A stretch of DNA of 64,000 nt from CAYWXV01 sp964462535 (GTDB lineage Bacteria; Bacteroidota; Ignavibacteria; OLB7). The position numbers and the translations under genes were made by a program. The DNA is taken from NCBI GenBank assembly GCA_964462535.1, contig CAYWXV010000001.1, positions 488,198 to 552,197 of the forward strand, given 5' to 3'. Position 1 is the stretch's first letter. The number at the start of each line of letters is the position of its first letter. Positions 26,541 to 35,777 of the stretch are shown here, piece after piece. The notes under the pieces are model-generated. The model saw nothing but the letters and a program-made list of their open reading frames with translations. It ran no database searches and was not told where the DNA came from.

Positions 26541-27833
26541 TTAGCGGGTAAGTCCGGGACTCCGTTCAAGAAACTCATGATACAGATCCACCTGTCGATT
26601 GGACAAGGGGATATGGTAACCATCTATGAAGAGATCGCGGACCGTCGTGGACGGCTCGAATGGATCGCCGTCCGCCACAAACAGATTCGCCTTCTTCCCC
26701 ACCTCGATCGAACCCAACGCCTGATCCAGTCCGAAGAGTTGGGCGGGGACGATCGTTACCGCGCGCAATGCCTCCTCGCGCCCCAAGCCGTACGTCGCTG
26801 CGTACCCCGCATGGAAGGGGAGATTGCGGGCGTTGGATGTTTCGCTCGAACGAATCGCAATGGTTACACCGGCCTTGCGAAGGAGACCCGCATTCGCGTA
26901 GGCTTTGTCGAACCTATCGCTTGGTCGCGTCGGCATCGATAGAACAGGACCAACGATACAGGGAATCGCAGCGGACGCGAGATGATCGGCCACGCGCCAC
27001 CCCTCTGAGACACCAGTAAAAATGGCTCGAAGGTTGCGTCGTTTCACCCATGCGATTGCGGAGTCGATGTCCTGCGCACCATTCACCTCCACGAGCAACA
27101 CTGCCTGCCGGCGAACAACCGGTATGAGCGCATCGATCTCCGGGTGGAACTCACGAGCTTCCGCGGAACCCCCACGCGCCGAGTCGATTCGGGATGCCAG
27201 CTCGACACGGTCCCAAACAACGTCCAGCCTCTCACGCGCCTTCCGAGCGGCCGAATCCGCACCCTGCCCCCCCTCTCGGGCTCTTCGCCCACGTCGGCGC
27301 GCTGTCGCTGGGAAGTTCATCACAACACCCTTGAATCCGGCAAACATCTGCTCTGGCGTGTATCCAACCAGATTGATCAATGCTGACGTTCCCGGAAAGA
27401 GTCCACCGGTTGGGTTCGTGAGAACGGTCGTGACGCCGTTTGTACGAGTCACCGGAATCGCAACCGAGTTAGGATTGACCGCGGTTAGAGCTTCCATTTG
27501 CGGCGTGATTTCGCCGAGTTCATCCTCGTCGCGAGTCTCCGGGATCGATCCTATCTCGACCAGGCCCAGTTGTGTTCCGCCGTCAATCAGACCAGGATAG
27601 ATGGTGAGGTTGGCGCAGTCAATGACCTCAGCATCGGACGGCACGCTAATGTCGGCACCAACGCCAACGATCTTCCCATCGCGGATGATCACCGTTCCTT
27701 TCGCGATCACTCCGCGCGTCACGGTCTCGATGCGCGCATTAACCAACGCAAAGAATCCGCGCCGCACCTGGGTTGACGCCTGCGTCGTTGCAAACACCAA
27801 CAGGACACAAGCCATCTGCACGATCCGGCTCAT
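26541..27833 (-). CDS. Exported amidohydrolase-superfamily protein lacking the HxH metal motif
   Basis: A 430-residue protein with signal peptide (1-21) and the composite-domain pattern of amidohydrolases (VNARIETVTRGVI ... GTVIIRDGKIVGVG, then YPGLID). Where active enzymes have HxH after PGLID, this one has G86-T87-Q88, so the binuclear metal site is not conserved. The C-terminus keeps the usual LGSIEVGKKANLFVADGDPF. It resembles the N-terminal half of the 958-aa protein encoded just upstream, whose stop overlaps this ATG by 4 nt. Probably non-catalytic or with an altered mechanism. Confidence 0.8.
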   Translation of the reverse strand: MSRIVQMACVLLVFATTQASTQVRRGFFALVNARIETVTRGVIAKGTVIIRDGKIVGVGADISVPSDAEVIDCANLTIYPGLIDGGTQLGLVEIGSIPETRDEDELGEITPQMEALTAVNPNSVAIPVTRTNGVTTVLTNPTGGLFPGTSALINLVGYTPEQMFAGFKGVVMNFPATARRRGRRAREGGQGADSAARKARERLDVVWDRVELASRIDSARGGSAEAREFHPEIDALIPVVRRQAVLLVEVNGAQDIDSAIAWVKRRNLRAIFTGVSEGWRVADHLASAAIPCIVGPVLSMPTRPSDRFDKAYANAGLLRKAGVTIAIRSSETSNARNLPFHAGYAATYGLGREEALRAVTIVPAQLFGLDQALGSIEVGKKANLFVADGDPFEPSTTVRDLFIDGYHIPLSNRQVDLYHEFLERSPGLTR

Positions 27834-30706
27834 CGCACACCCTCCTCGCTGACGTTGTGCACCCCGTCCATGCATTCGTCCTCATCGGCGCTCCAGATCG
27901 TCGCGGACGCAACGGGGGCGCGGGGATCGATTCTCATCCGCATGTCGTCCGGATCATTCGCCGCATCGAACCGCACCACGCCATCCACGATAGTCATCTG
28001 ACACACCGAGTAGACGGAGAGTGGCATTGCGCTGAAGATGGCGATGTCAGCATCCTTCCCTACTTCCAGCGAGCCAACTCGAGCATCGATCCCGAGTTGA
28101 CGAGCAGGGTTGATTGTAATGAGGGCGAGAGCCTCGTCCCGCGATAGACCACCATAACGCATCGTCTTGGAGGCTTCGTGGTTCAGATGTCGGATCAGCT
28201 CCGGGGAATCCGAATTGATCGAGGTAGTAACGCCATTGCGCGTCAGTATCGATGCGTTGTAGGCCGTTGAGTAGTAGACTTCAATCTTGTATGCCCACCA
28301 ATCGGCGAAGACCGATGCGCCGGCTCCGAAGTCAGCGATTTCCGGTGCAACCTTGAAACCCTCGTTGACATGCTGGAAGACGAGACGCTTGATACCGAAG
28401 TCCTTGAAGACGCGCATCAGCATCAGTATCTCATCGGCTCGATACGAATGGCAGTTGACGATGATCTCGCCACGAAGAATCGCTGCAAGCGTCTCCATGC
28501 GATGATCATACGGTGGATCGACGACAGACGCGTCTGTGCCACCCCTCTCCTGAAATCGCTTCCTCGCCTCCATGTAGGCGCGAGCCTGGGTGAACGCATC
28601 TCGGAATATCTGCTCGACCCCCATCCGTGTGGAGGGGTGGACACCATTCCCTCGCCCGTGCACTCTCGTCGGATTCTCTCCCAGGGCGAACTTGATTGTA
28701 CGAGGCGCCCCCTCCATAATCAATCCCCATGGGTCCGAGATACCATACCGGTGTTTGATGGTCTGGCATTGTCCGCCGATCGCGTTGGCGGATCCATGCA
28801 TGGCATGCGAGATCGTGACGCCACCGGCGAGAGCGCGGTACATGTTGATGTCGAATGGATCGAGCACGTCGCCAACGGAGACCTCCGCGGTCACGGGATT
28901 CGTCCACTCGTTGACGTCGTCTATGCCAAGATGACTGTGCGCATCGATGATACCCGGCATCACCCATTTCCCGGTGGCGTCGATCACTATCCCGTTGGAT
29001 GGAGCTTGGAGGTCCTTCCCGATAGCGGCGATCTTCCCATCGCGAACAAGCACGTCCGTCCCCTCCAGCGTCCCCTTTGTCACGGTCAGGACTGTGCCGT
29101 TTCTGATGAGCAACGTCCCCCGCTCCGCCACATTTGCACGACTCCTGAGCGTTTCGTTCGCCACCATCGTGTCGGTGACCTGCGGAAGCTGCTTCTCCTC
29201 CTGAGTCATCATCTCTCGCCTGGCTCCACCCCGTTGGCGCTCGCGTCCCTCCAGCTTCGAATCGCCTCTGTCAATTGTGTAGCGCACCCCGTCAACGACA
29301 ACCAGCCGAATGCGGCTCGAATCGTCGAAGTAGTCGCCGTCGGTAACGACCAGGTTTGCAATCTTCCCATTCTCGACTGTCCCCATGGAACGCTCGAGAC
29401 CCAGGAGACGCGCGGCATCGACGGTAAGAGCGGAGAGCGCTCGGTCTGGCGACAGCCCCATTCGGACAACCGCTCGAAGGTTCGATCTAATCTCGGAGGT
29501 TCGGGCTCCGGAAGTACCGAACGTGAACGGGACTGAACTCCGCATCATGTCAGACGGGAGCGTATAGATCAGGCGTTGCGCGGACCGCTTCTCACGCTCG
29601 AGTAGCTGACGCTCCCTCTCGACATCGCGATAGTCCTGGATGCGTCGTTCATCCAGCACCGTCCCGGGTGGCGCCGCGGTTGTGTCGGTCGGGCCCACGC
29701 TCGACGAGTCGTCGTTGTCCTGATTTGTCCGGTCGCGGGGGAGGTCGAGCGACAGAACCACAGGAAGGGATTCGCGTCGCACGATATCAACCGCATCGCG
29801 AGGGTCCTTCAGACCGGCCACGACAATCTGGAAGCCAAGCTCTCGACGGAGTCGAATTGCACGCTCAAGTTGAAGGAGGTCTTCGGTAATGAAGAAGACC
29901 CTCCTGGTCCCCTCCACCACCGGAATGAATGCATCGATAACTGGATCTCGGGACGGCCTTGTGCGCCCCTGCGGATTACGTCGAAAGGCGTCATCGGAAC
30001 GTCTCGTCTGTTCGGCCCGCCTGTAGAGGTTCCGCCACGTCGCCATGATCGCCATTGACGTCGCAGGATAGATGTCGTTGGCAACCGCAAACGCACTCAT
30101 GAGCGAGACCTGTGGGAGAATCACCGCCCGTAAAGAGTCATCTCCAAGTGCCACGATCGACCCCGTTCCCGGCAGCATGCCTCCCGTAGGAACCACGTGC
30201 GCCACCGTAAATCCCAGAGATCGGAGCGAATCGACATCGCTGTCCGCGAGCGTGAAGAATGGACGCACGTCACGGTCGGGGAGGATACCTGCCAGGGCAC
30301 GTGGAGGCTCGCCCGGTCTCGGCGGTTTCGGAGCGTCGGGGGGAAACTTTGGCACATGCACACCGGCGCTCGACAGGCAATCGATGAAGCCTGCATACAC
30401 GACAAGAGAATCCCCTTCAATCACCTCGGCGTCCGGGGGTATCGTCACGTTGGTCCCGACCTCTACAATCATTCCCGCTCGAACGACGACCGTCCCCCTC
30501 ATCAACACACGCCCCGGAGCTTGCACGATCTTCGCATTGCGAATTGCGAACACCCGCGTCACGGTCCCCAGCTGATCCACGACCGGGTCGCCCGACGTCT
30601 GCGCGGAGGCGGTTGTGTTGGAGCATAATAGGGCGATGAACGCAACAGCGAGGATGGTCGTCGACCGGAGATAGGGATTGAGTCGTCCGGAAGGAGGTCG
30701 TCTCAT
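27830..30706 (-). CDS. Exported tandem amidohydrolase fusion (degenerate N-half, intact C-half)
   Basis: A 958-residue exported protein (signal peptide 1-36, ending ASAQT) with two amidohydrolase modules. The first (about 45-475) has AGFIDCLSSAG at 105-115, with no HxH, and ends with MGTVENGKIANLVVTDGD. The second (about 525-950) has PGIIDAHSHLG with H590 and H592, NCHSYRADE, FQHVNEG and NSDSPELIRHLNHE, so the metal ligands look complete. The second module resembles imidazolonepropionase-like enzymes of Bacteroidota. It is the first gene of the glgA operon. Substrate unknown. Confidence 0.8.
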   Translation of the reverse strand: MRRPPSGRLNPYLRSTTILAVAFIALLCSNTTASAQTSGDPVVDQLGTVTRVFAIRNAKIVQAPGRVLMRGTVVVRAGMIVEVGTNVTIPPDAEVIEGDSLVVYAGFIDCLSSAGVHVPKFPPDAPKPPRPGEPPRALAGILPDRDVRPFFTLADSDVDSLRSLGFTVAHVVPTGGMLPGTGSIVALGDDSLRAVILPQVSLMSAFAVANDIYPATSMAIMATWRNLYRRAEQTRRSDDAFRRNPQGRTRPSRDPVIDAFIPVVEGTRRVFFITEDLLQLERAIRLRRELGFQIVVAGLKDPRDAVDIVRRESLPVVLSLDLPRDRTNQDNDDSSSVGPTDTTAAPPGTVLDERRIQDYRDVERERQLLEREKRSAQRLIYTLPSDMMRSSVPFTFGTSGARTSEIRSNLRAVVRMGLSPDRALSALTVDAARLLGLERSMGTVENGKIANLVVTDGDYFDDSSRIRLVVVDGVRYTIDRGDSKLEGRERQRGGARREMMTQEEKQLPQVTDTMVANETLRSRANVAERGTLLIRNGTVLTVTKGTLEGTDVLVRDGKIAAIGKDLQAPSNGIVIDATGKWVMPGIIDAHSHLGIDDVNEWTNPVTAEVSVGDVLDPFDINMYRALAGGVTISHAMHGSANAIGGQCQTIKHRYGISDPWGLIMEGAPRTIKFALGENPTRVHGRGNGVHPSTRMGVEQIFRDAFTQARAYMEARKRFQERGGTDASVVDPPYDHRMETLAAILRGEIIVNCHSYRADEILMLMRVFKDFGIKRLVFQHVNEGFKVAPEIADFGAGASVFADWWAYKIEVYYSTAYNASILTRNGVTTSINSDSPELIRHLNHEASKTMRYGGLSRDEALALITINPARQLGIDARVGSLEVGKDADIAIFSAMPLSVYSVCQMTIVDGVVRFDAANDPDDMRMRIDPRAPVASATIWSADEDECMDGVHNVSEEGVR

Positions 30707-30734
30707 GGAGGTGGGAATGATTGAGGATTTCGGG

Positions 30735-30742
30735 CAAACATA
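30735..30742 (-). promoter_or_regulatory. -7 element upstream of the amidohydrolase-glgA operon
   Basis: TATGTTTG on the minus strand (30742-30735) matches TAnnTTTG and lies 28 nt from the start codon. A TTG at the expected -33 distance is not present, so only half the promoter is supported. Confidence 0.45.
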
Positions 30743-30948
30743 AGGCGTTCAGGGGGATTTCGTACATTGAAAGGCCTCTCTGAAAGCCATAGCGCAACCG
30801 GACCCTCGTCACCCCGACGTCTCCTCTCCCCTGCACCAACTTCCGATTCGATTAAACGTTCGCGGCCCCTCAGAATCTATCGGGAGACCCTCATCGCGGA
30901 GGGTGATTGCACGTCGGACAACCTGCTCCAATCCACATCCATACGACG

Positions 30949-31455
30949 ATGAAACGATTGCTTCTTCTCTCGCTTGTCACCGCAGCCGTCGCTGCGGTAC
31001 CTCTTATGGCCCAGGAGGAGACTGCCGAACCCGTTGCGGTGGCAATCTTCCCCTTCAAGAATCTTCACAACGCCGTTGAACACGAGGATCTCGCCTGGAG
31101 CTACGCGGACTCGCTTCAAAATTGGCTGATGACGCAGGAGCCGGCCGGGACGCGATACACGATCATCTCCATGGATGAAATTCGTGACCAGATGCTCGCG
31201 ACGAACGTTGACGTCAAGAGCCCCAGCTACGAGACGGATGTCTGGAAGGTCGCGAGGGCCCTGGGGGCGAAGCTCCTTATCTGGGGGACGTATTTCGTCA
31301 AGTATGACAAATCGAACATCGAAGTGAAGGTGTTCGACGTGAAGCTCGTCATGGATGATCCAGACAACAAGGCTACAGGCATACGCGTCCCGTACGCCCA
31401 GTCTCTCCAGACTGTGCCGGAAGTTGGGATGTCGATCATCAACGGGCTCAAGTAG
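30949..31455 (+). CDS. Exported CsgG/FlgO-like domain protein
   Basis: A 168-residue exported protein: signal peptide (1-21, ending LMAQE), then the fold seen in CsgG, TolB-N and FlgO proteins, a first strand VAVAIFPFKNL, a helix (ADSLQNWLM), IISMDEIRDQM, and the strand pair GAKLLIWGTYFVKYD and IEVKVFDVKLV. It has no lipobox. Such domains act in outer-membrane-associated assemblies, but no partner gene is adjacent, so the role is unknown. The ATG at 30949 is chosen for the signal peptide. Confidence 0.7.
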   Translation: MKRLLLLSLVTAAVAAVPLMAQEETAEPVAVAIFPFKNLHNAVEHEDLAWSYADSLQNWLMTQEPAGTRYTIISMDEIRDQMLATNVDVKSPSYETDVWKVARALGAKLLIWGTYFVKYDKSNIEVKVFDVKLVMDDPDNKATGIRVPYAQSLQTVPEVGMSIINGLK

Positions 31456-31476
31456 ACGGTTTTTGGCAAGCAAGGA

Positions 31477-31507
31477 ATGGGCCGGTTCCAAGCAGGTACC
31501 GGCCCAT
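31477..31507 (+). terminator. Hairpin after the CsgG/FlgO-like gene
   Basis: A 10-bp stem ATGGGCCGGT (31477-31486) with ACCGGCCCAT (31498-31507) encloses an 11-nt loop. The tail CTTCGTT is short of T residues. Confidence 0.65.
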
Positions 31508-31577
31508 CTTCGTTACCGGCATCGCCGGACGTATATTCTCCACCTCCCGCGTATGTCCCACCTGTTACCTACACCCA

Positions 31578-33596
31578 ATGGCATCTTCCGTCACGTCAAA
31601 GAAATCGAGGGGATCGGCCACCAAACAACGGCCCAATCGAAACGTTGACGACGGGTCCATTACCTCCGTCTCTACCGAGTCCCGGCTGTTTCCTCCGGGG
31701 GTCGAATTCGCGCGGGCCGCGCGCGTGAATGGGATGGATGAGTATCGTAAGATCGTCGCTCGATGGAAGAGGAACCCGGATGGCTTCTGGTCATCTGTTG
31801 CCCGGGAGCTTGTGTGGTTCAAACCTTGGAGAAAGCTTCTTCAGTGGCGTCCTCCTCATGCCAAGTGGTTTGTTGGCGGACGAACTAACATGTCGTACAA
31901 CTGCCTCGATCGTCATATCGATTCCTGGAGAAGGACAAAGGCGGCGATCATCTGGGAAGGAGAACCAGGAGACGTGCGGACCCTGACGTACGGTCAACTT
32001 CATCACGAGGTATGCCGGTTTGCCAATGGACTCAAGAGTCTGGGAGTGCGCAAGGGGGACACGGTGGCGATCTACATGGGAATGGTGCCCGAAGCGGCAA
32101 TCGCCATGCTGGCCTGTACTCGCATCGGCGCAATGCACAACGTTGTCTTCGGCGGCTTCAGTGCAGAGGCGCTGCGTGAGCGTATGATCGATTCGAACGC
32201 GGTACTGCTTATTACGCAGGATGGCGCCTGGAGGAGGGGGACGGAGGTTCGCCTGAAGGATGCCGCTGACGCGGCCGCGGATGGAACTCCAGGGCTGGTG
32301 AACATGGTTGTGTTGAAGAGGACTGGCTCCGATGTCCGCATGAAATCAGGTCGTGATCATTGGTGGCACGATATCGTCGACGCGGAGAACGGAGATTGTC
32401 CCGCCGAACAGCTCGACAGCGAACACCCACTGTTTGTGCTGTATACGAGCGGATCAACAGGGAAGCCGAAGGGGATCTTCCACACGTTGGGTGGCGTGAT
32501 GACGTGGGCGTACTACACAACACGCATGGTCTTCGACATTCGTGACGAGGACATCTACTGGTGCAGTGCCGACATCGGCTGGGTTACGGGACACTCGTAC
32601 GTCGTGTACGGGCCTCTCCTGAACGGCGCCACGACCGTCATGTACGAGGGGGCACCGAACCACCCTGAGCCCGACCGCTTCTGGAGTCTGATTCGCCGAC
32701 ATCGCGTTTCGATATTCTACACGGCGCCAACCGCAATTCGCGCGTTCATGCGTTGGGGTGAATCGTGGCCCCGTCGTCACGACCTCTCCTCCCTCCGTTT
32801 GCTGGGAACGGTCGGAGAGCCGATCAATCCCGAGGCATGGATTTGGTACCAGGCAACCATTGGTGGCGGGAGGTGCCCGATAGTCGACACGTGGTGGCAG
32901 ACCGAGACCGGGGGAATCATGATATCACCACTACCGGGGGCGACACCCGCAAAGCCAGGATCGGCTACCCTGCCTCTCCCCGGTGTTGACGTCGATGTCG
33001 TTCGGAAGGACGGCACACGGTGCAAACCGAACGAAGGTGGCTTCCTGGTCATAAAGTCTCCCTGGCCCTCGATGTTGCGCACTATTCTGGGCGACGACGA
33101 GCGATTCAAAAAGACCTACTGGAGCAACTACAAGGGTTGGTACTTCACCGGGGATGGCGCGCGACGAGACCGCGACGGATACTTCTGGGTGATCGGACGT
33201 GTCGATGACGTCGTCAACGTCAGTGGGCACAGGCTGGGAACGGCCGAGGTGGAGTCGGCTCTGGTGTCGCACAAGAGTGTCACCGAAGCGGCCGTGGTGG
33301 CACGCCCGGATGATCTGAAAGGGAATGCGTTGATCGCGTTCGTCACACTCCGCATGGGCATATCACCGACCGACCAACTTGCCGATGAGTTGCGCTCACA
33401 CGTCGCTGCCGAGATCGGTCACATTGCAAAGCCCGATACGATCCGATTCACCGACGCTTTGCCAAAGACACGATCCGGCAAGATCATGCGTCGACTCCTG
33501 CGCGAGATTGCGTCCACCGGCGAAGTGAAGGGTGATCTTACCACGCTGGAGGACTTCTCGATTCTGGAGCATCTCCGTGATGGTGAAGATGAATAA
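31578..33596 (+). CDS. acs: Acetyl-CoA synthetase
   Basis: AMP-forming acetate:CoA ligase, which activates acetate through acetyl-AMP. The 672-residue protein has the ANL-superfamily P-loop YTSGSTGKPKG (289-299), the TWWQTETGG motif that helps select acetate, the YFTGDGARRDRDGYFWVIGR hinge region, and the C-terminal PKTRSGKIMRR in which the lysine (about K635) is the catalytic residue controlled by acetylation in other species. The N-terminal 30 residues are a low-complexity extension. Flanked by a secreted-protein gene and an outer-membrane protein gene; no acetate permease is nearby. Confidence 0.93.
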   Translation: MASSVTSKKSRGSATKQRPNRNVDDGSITSVSTESRLFPPGVEFARAARVNGMDEYRKIVARWKRNPDGFWSSVARELVWFKPWRKLLQWRPPHAKWFVGGRTNMSYNCLDRHIDSWRRTKAAIIWEGEPGDVRTLTYGQLHHEVCRFANGLKSLGVRKGDTVAIYMGMVPEAAIAMLACTRIGAMHNVVFGGFSAEALRERMIDSNAVLLITQDGAWRRGTEVRLKDAADAAADGTPGLVNMVVLKRTGSDVRMKSGRDHWWHDIVDAENGDCPAEQLDSEHPLFVLYTSGSTGKPKGIFHTLGGVMTWAYYTTRMVFDIRDEDIYWCSADIGWVTGHSYVVYGPLLNGATTVMYEGAPNHPEPDRFWSLIRRHRVSIFYTAPTAIRAFMRWGESWPRRHDLSSLRLLGTVGEPINPEAWIWYQATIGGGRCPIVDTWWQTETGGIMISPLPGATPAKPGSATLPLPGVDVDVVRKDGTRCKPNEGGFLVIKSPWPSMLRTILGDDERFKKTYWSNYKGWYFTGDGARRDRDGYFWVIGRVDDVVNVSGHRLGTAEVESALVSHKSVTEAAVVARPDDLKGNALIAFVTLRMGISPTDQLADELRSHVAAEIGHIAKPDTIRFTDALPKTRSGKIMRRLLREIASTGEVKGDLTTLEDFSILEHLRDGEDE

Positions 33597-33611
33597 CCGA
33601 CGACCTGCTTG

Positions 33612-34337
33612 ATGCCGTTCGCACAATCGTCTCTGGCCCTTCTCACGATGCTGATCTGGACATTGTCCTGCCTACACCTCAGCGGACAAGTCGCTCCGGC
33701 GGTCGATTCCCTGGCGATGATCGATACGCTTGCCGACACGGACGAGGCAATCCCTTCGGCCTGGTACGATACGCTCGAGGTCACGCGGCCACAGTACGCG
33801 GTGCTGACCGACCAGGACCGGTTATACCTGGGACTATTCACCGCAGCAACCCTGCCTCTTCAGTTCGCGTTCACGATGGCGACAATTGCGCCCCCGTCAC
33901 TTGGAGTCGTACGTCAGGATGGGGTCGCCAGGGGCACTCTGTCGTTTGCGACTGGCGTAGGATTCGGTCGCCGACAGGCCGACGAGCTCTTCTGGCCAGA
34001 GGGACGCGTGCAAATCGAATGGACACGCTTTCTTGACGGCGATGCGAAACACAACTGGAAGGTGACGGTTGCCCGCGACTGGCCCCTGATCTCGGTGTCG
34101 TCGCACGATCTCTTCTGGCTGGGACCATCCGTCGGGATCGGCGGTCTACACAACGGAGTGCACGTTCAACCGTTCGTGCAGGGAATGATCTCGTTCATGA
34201 ATCCGATGGGGATCACGTATCTGATGCTCTTCCCAATGCACAACTGGGGGCTGCGGGGGAGGTGGGGATGGGACAGCGTGATGAATCGTTCATGGTATGA
34301 GGTAGCGATCGGCGGGGAAGCGACGTTCTGGTTCTAG
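33612..34337 (+). CDS. Exported hypothetical protein, possible outer-membrane beta-barrel
   Basis: A 241-residue protein with an N-terminal signal sequence (1-26, ending HLSGQ). The mature part alternates polar and hydrophobic residues with many aromatics and glycines (VQIEWTRFL, WKVTVARDW, SVGIGGLHN) and ends in the aromatic GEATFWF, as outer-membrane barrels usually do. An adjacent in-frame TTG at 33609 is less likely than the ATG at 33612. It starts 15 nt after acs and may be read through from it. No family recognised. Confidence 0.6.
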   Translation: MPFAQSSLALLTMLIWTLSCLHLSGQVAPAVDSLAMIDTLADTDEAIPSAWYDTLEVTRPQYAVLTDQDRLYLGLFTAATLPLQFAFTMATIAPPSLGVVRQDGVARGTLSFATGVGFGRRQADELFWPEGRVQIEWTRFLDGDAKHNWKVTVARDWPLISVSSHDLFWLGPSVGIGGLHNGVHVQPFVQGMISFMNPMGITYLMLFPMHNWGLRGRWGWDSVMNRSWYEVAIGGEATFWF

Positions 34338-34483
34338 TAGGATAGTGAGGCGCGCTCGTTGCACTGCGCGCATACGCGCGACTTGTACTGCCACACCATC
34401 TGCGAGGTATTCTCGACATTCTGCTGGAGCGTAAGACGCTACGCCCGACGGCCGCGTGCCATTCACGCACCACCAGCAACAAG

Positions 34484-34514
34484 AAGGCCCGCAACACATG
34501 GTGCTGCGGGCCTT
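34484..34514 (-). terminator. Hairpin downstream of the HU gene
   Basis: A 10-bp stem AAGGCCCGCA (34484-34493) with TGCGGGCCTT (34505-34514). It lies 26 nt past the HU stop on the minus strand, followed there by CTTGTTG. It could also serve the convergent gene ending at 34337. Confidence 0.65.
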
Positions 34515-34539
34515 GTTCATCTGGCGAGGAGTAGTTCTC

Positions 34540-34878
34540 CTAGCGCTTCTTGGCCTTCTTGGCAGGGGCCTTGGCGGCCTTGGCCGGAGCGGCCTTCTTC
34601 TTGGCGCCATTGACGGAGTCCTTCAGCGCCTTGCCCGGCGTGAACTTCGGGACCTTGCGGGCAGCGACCTTCACCGTCGCGCCCGTCTGCGGGTTCTTAG
34701 CAGTGCGCGCGGCACGCTTGGCAACCTTGAAGGTTCCGAAGCCGATGAGGGCCACTTCGCCCCCCTTCGTGAGGGTCGAGGAGATCGTCTCCACAACTGT
34801 GTTGACGACGTGTTCCGCCTTCACCTTCGGGAGATCGCAGCTCTTGGCGATCGATTCGATCAGTTCGCCTTTGTTCAC
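34540..34878 (-). CDS. hup: HU family DNA-binding protein with basic C-terminal tail
   Basis: Nucleoid protein that bends and compacts DNA as a dimer. Residues 1-90 form a complete HU domain, MNKGELIESIAK ... LIGFGTFKV ... ARKVPKFTPGKALKDSV, with the beta-arm containing NPQTGATVKV. A further 20 residues are almost only lysine, alanine and proline, resembling histone H1 tails and the tails of some other bacterial HU proteins. Such tails add non-specific DNA affinity. Preceded by a good Bacteroidota promoter and followed by a terminator hairpin, so monocistronic. Confidence 0.93.
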   Translation of the reverse strand: MNKGELIESIAKSCDLPKVKAEHVVNTVVETISSTLTKGGEVALIGFGTFKVAKRAARTAKNPQTGATVKVAARKVPKFTPGKALKDSVNGAKKKAAPAKAAKAPAKKAKKR

Positions 34879-34929
34879 GGAATTAATACTCCTGTTGAAT
34901 CTGTTGGAAGGTCTGAGTTACCGACGGCG

Positions 34930-34960
34930 CGAACATACCAGAGGTGAAGTGATTATGCAA
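34930..34960 (-). promoter_or_regulatory. Bacteroidota-type promoter for the HU gene
   Basis: On the minus strand TTG (34960-34958), 20 nt, then TATGTTCG (34937-34930), one base from TAnnTTTG. The leader to the ATG at 34878 is about 45 nt. Confidence 0.65.
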
Positions 34961-34997
34961 TAGCCGAATCCCCGTCAGCATAGATTTCATGGGGCCT

Positions 34998-35020
34998 CCG
35001 GGGGATTCACCTCCCCCCGG
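34998..35020 (-). terminator. Weak hairpin at the end of the yfiH operon
   Basis: A 7-bp stem CCGGGGG/CCCCCGG (34998-35004 with 35014-35020) overlaps the yfiH stop codon at 35007. There is no T tract. Confidence 0.35.
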
Positions 35021-35777
35021 AATGTGTCGGTGCAAGTCCGATCACGGCCAGCATTCTTCCGCTCGCCGCGCCGTCGCGACGATAGCTCTGGAGAGATGTA
35101 TCGCAGATGGTGCAGCGCATATCGACTTCGATCAACGAAGAAGGAACCCCTATTCGAATCAACTGATCGATGACGGCTCCACGGTTGTCGAGTAGGTATT
35201 TCCTCGCTCCTATCGGATGCCGGCGTGACTCGTCGAACTGCATTGCAACCTCCTCTCCGACCTCGTAACAGCATGGTCCGGCAGCGGGGCCGACCCAGCA
35301 CCGAAAGTTGCGAGGGAGCCCGCCAACCCGCTCCGTTACGCTATTTGCGAAGGAATTCACAATGTTGGCAACCGTACCTCGCCACCCCGAATGTATTCCG
35401 CCCACAATTCCGCTAACCGGATCGTACAGAAGAACAGGGACGCAGTCGGCTATGCTGATTCCAAGCAACCACCCTTGCTCCCGCGTGAACATCGCATCCG
35501 ATTTCGTCGTTGTGTGCTTTCGCGTGATTTCGACGACCGACGATTCGTGTACCTGCGTCTGAAGCACCAGCCTATCAGGCTGGAACCCCAGGTGCTCAGC
35601 CAGCTCGCGCCGTCGCATCTTCACTCTCTCGGGATCATCCCCCACGCTCATCGACATGTTGTATCCAAACGTACCGTCGACGTTCGTGTCGCCCCGAAGC
35701 GTCATTGCCGCCGCCACTCCTACCACGTCACTGAAGATTCCGGGCCGCGTCAGTCTCCCCCTCCATCGTACAGTCAT
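35007..35777 (-). CDS. YfiH/LACC1 family multicopper-fold purine nucleoside enzyme
   Basis: The family (formerly polyphenol oxidase or laccase-domain) includes zinc enzymes with purine nucleoside phosphorylase and adenosine deaminase activity. The three zinc ligands are in place: H77 in LQTQVHE, C112 in IADCVPVL and H129 in GIHSGWRGT; VGPAAGPCCYEVG follows. The ATG at 35777 overlaps the upstream stop by 4 nt and is preceded by AAGGAGAGG. The frame's longer N-terminus is the upstream gene read out of frame. Length of 256 aa is normal. Confidence 0.88.
   Translation of the reverse strand: MTVRWRGRLTRPGIFSDVVGVAAAMTLRGDTNVDGTFGYNMSMSVGDDPERVKMRRRELAEHLGFQPDRLVLQTQVHESSVVEITRKHTTTKSDAMFTREQGWLLGISIADCVPVLLYDPVSGIVGGIHSGWRGTVANIVNSFANSVTERVGGLPRNFRCWVGPAAGPCCYEVGEEVAMQFDESRRHPIGARKYLLDNRGAVIDQLIRIGVPSSLIEVDMRCTICDTSLQSYRRDGAASGRMLAVIGLAPTHSGGR

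Noticed and set aside
28370..29536. Plus-strand open frame of 388 codons
   Set aside because: Antisense to the 958-aa amidohydrolase, whose motifs are clear; the antisense product is rich in His and Arg with no fold signature.
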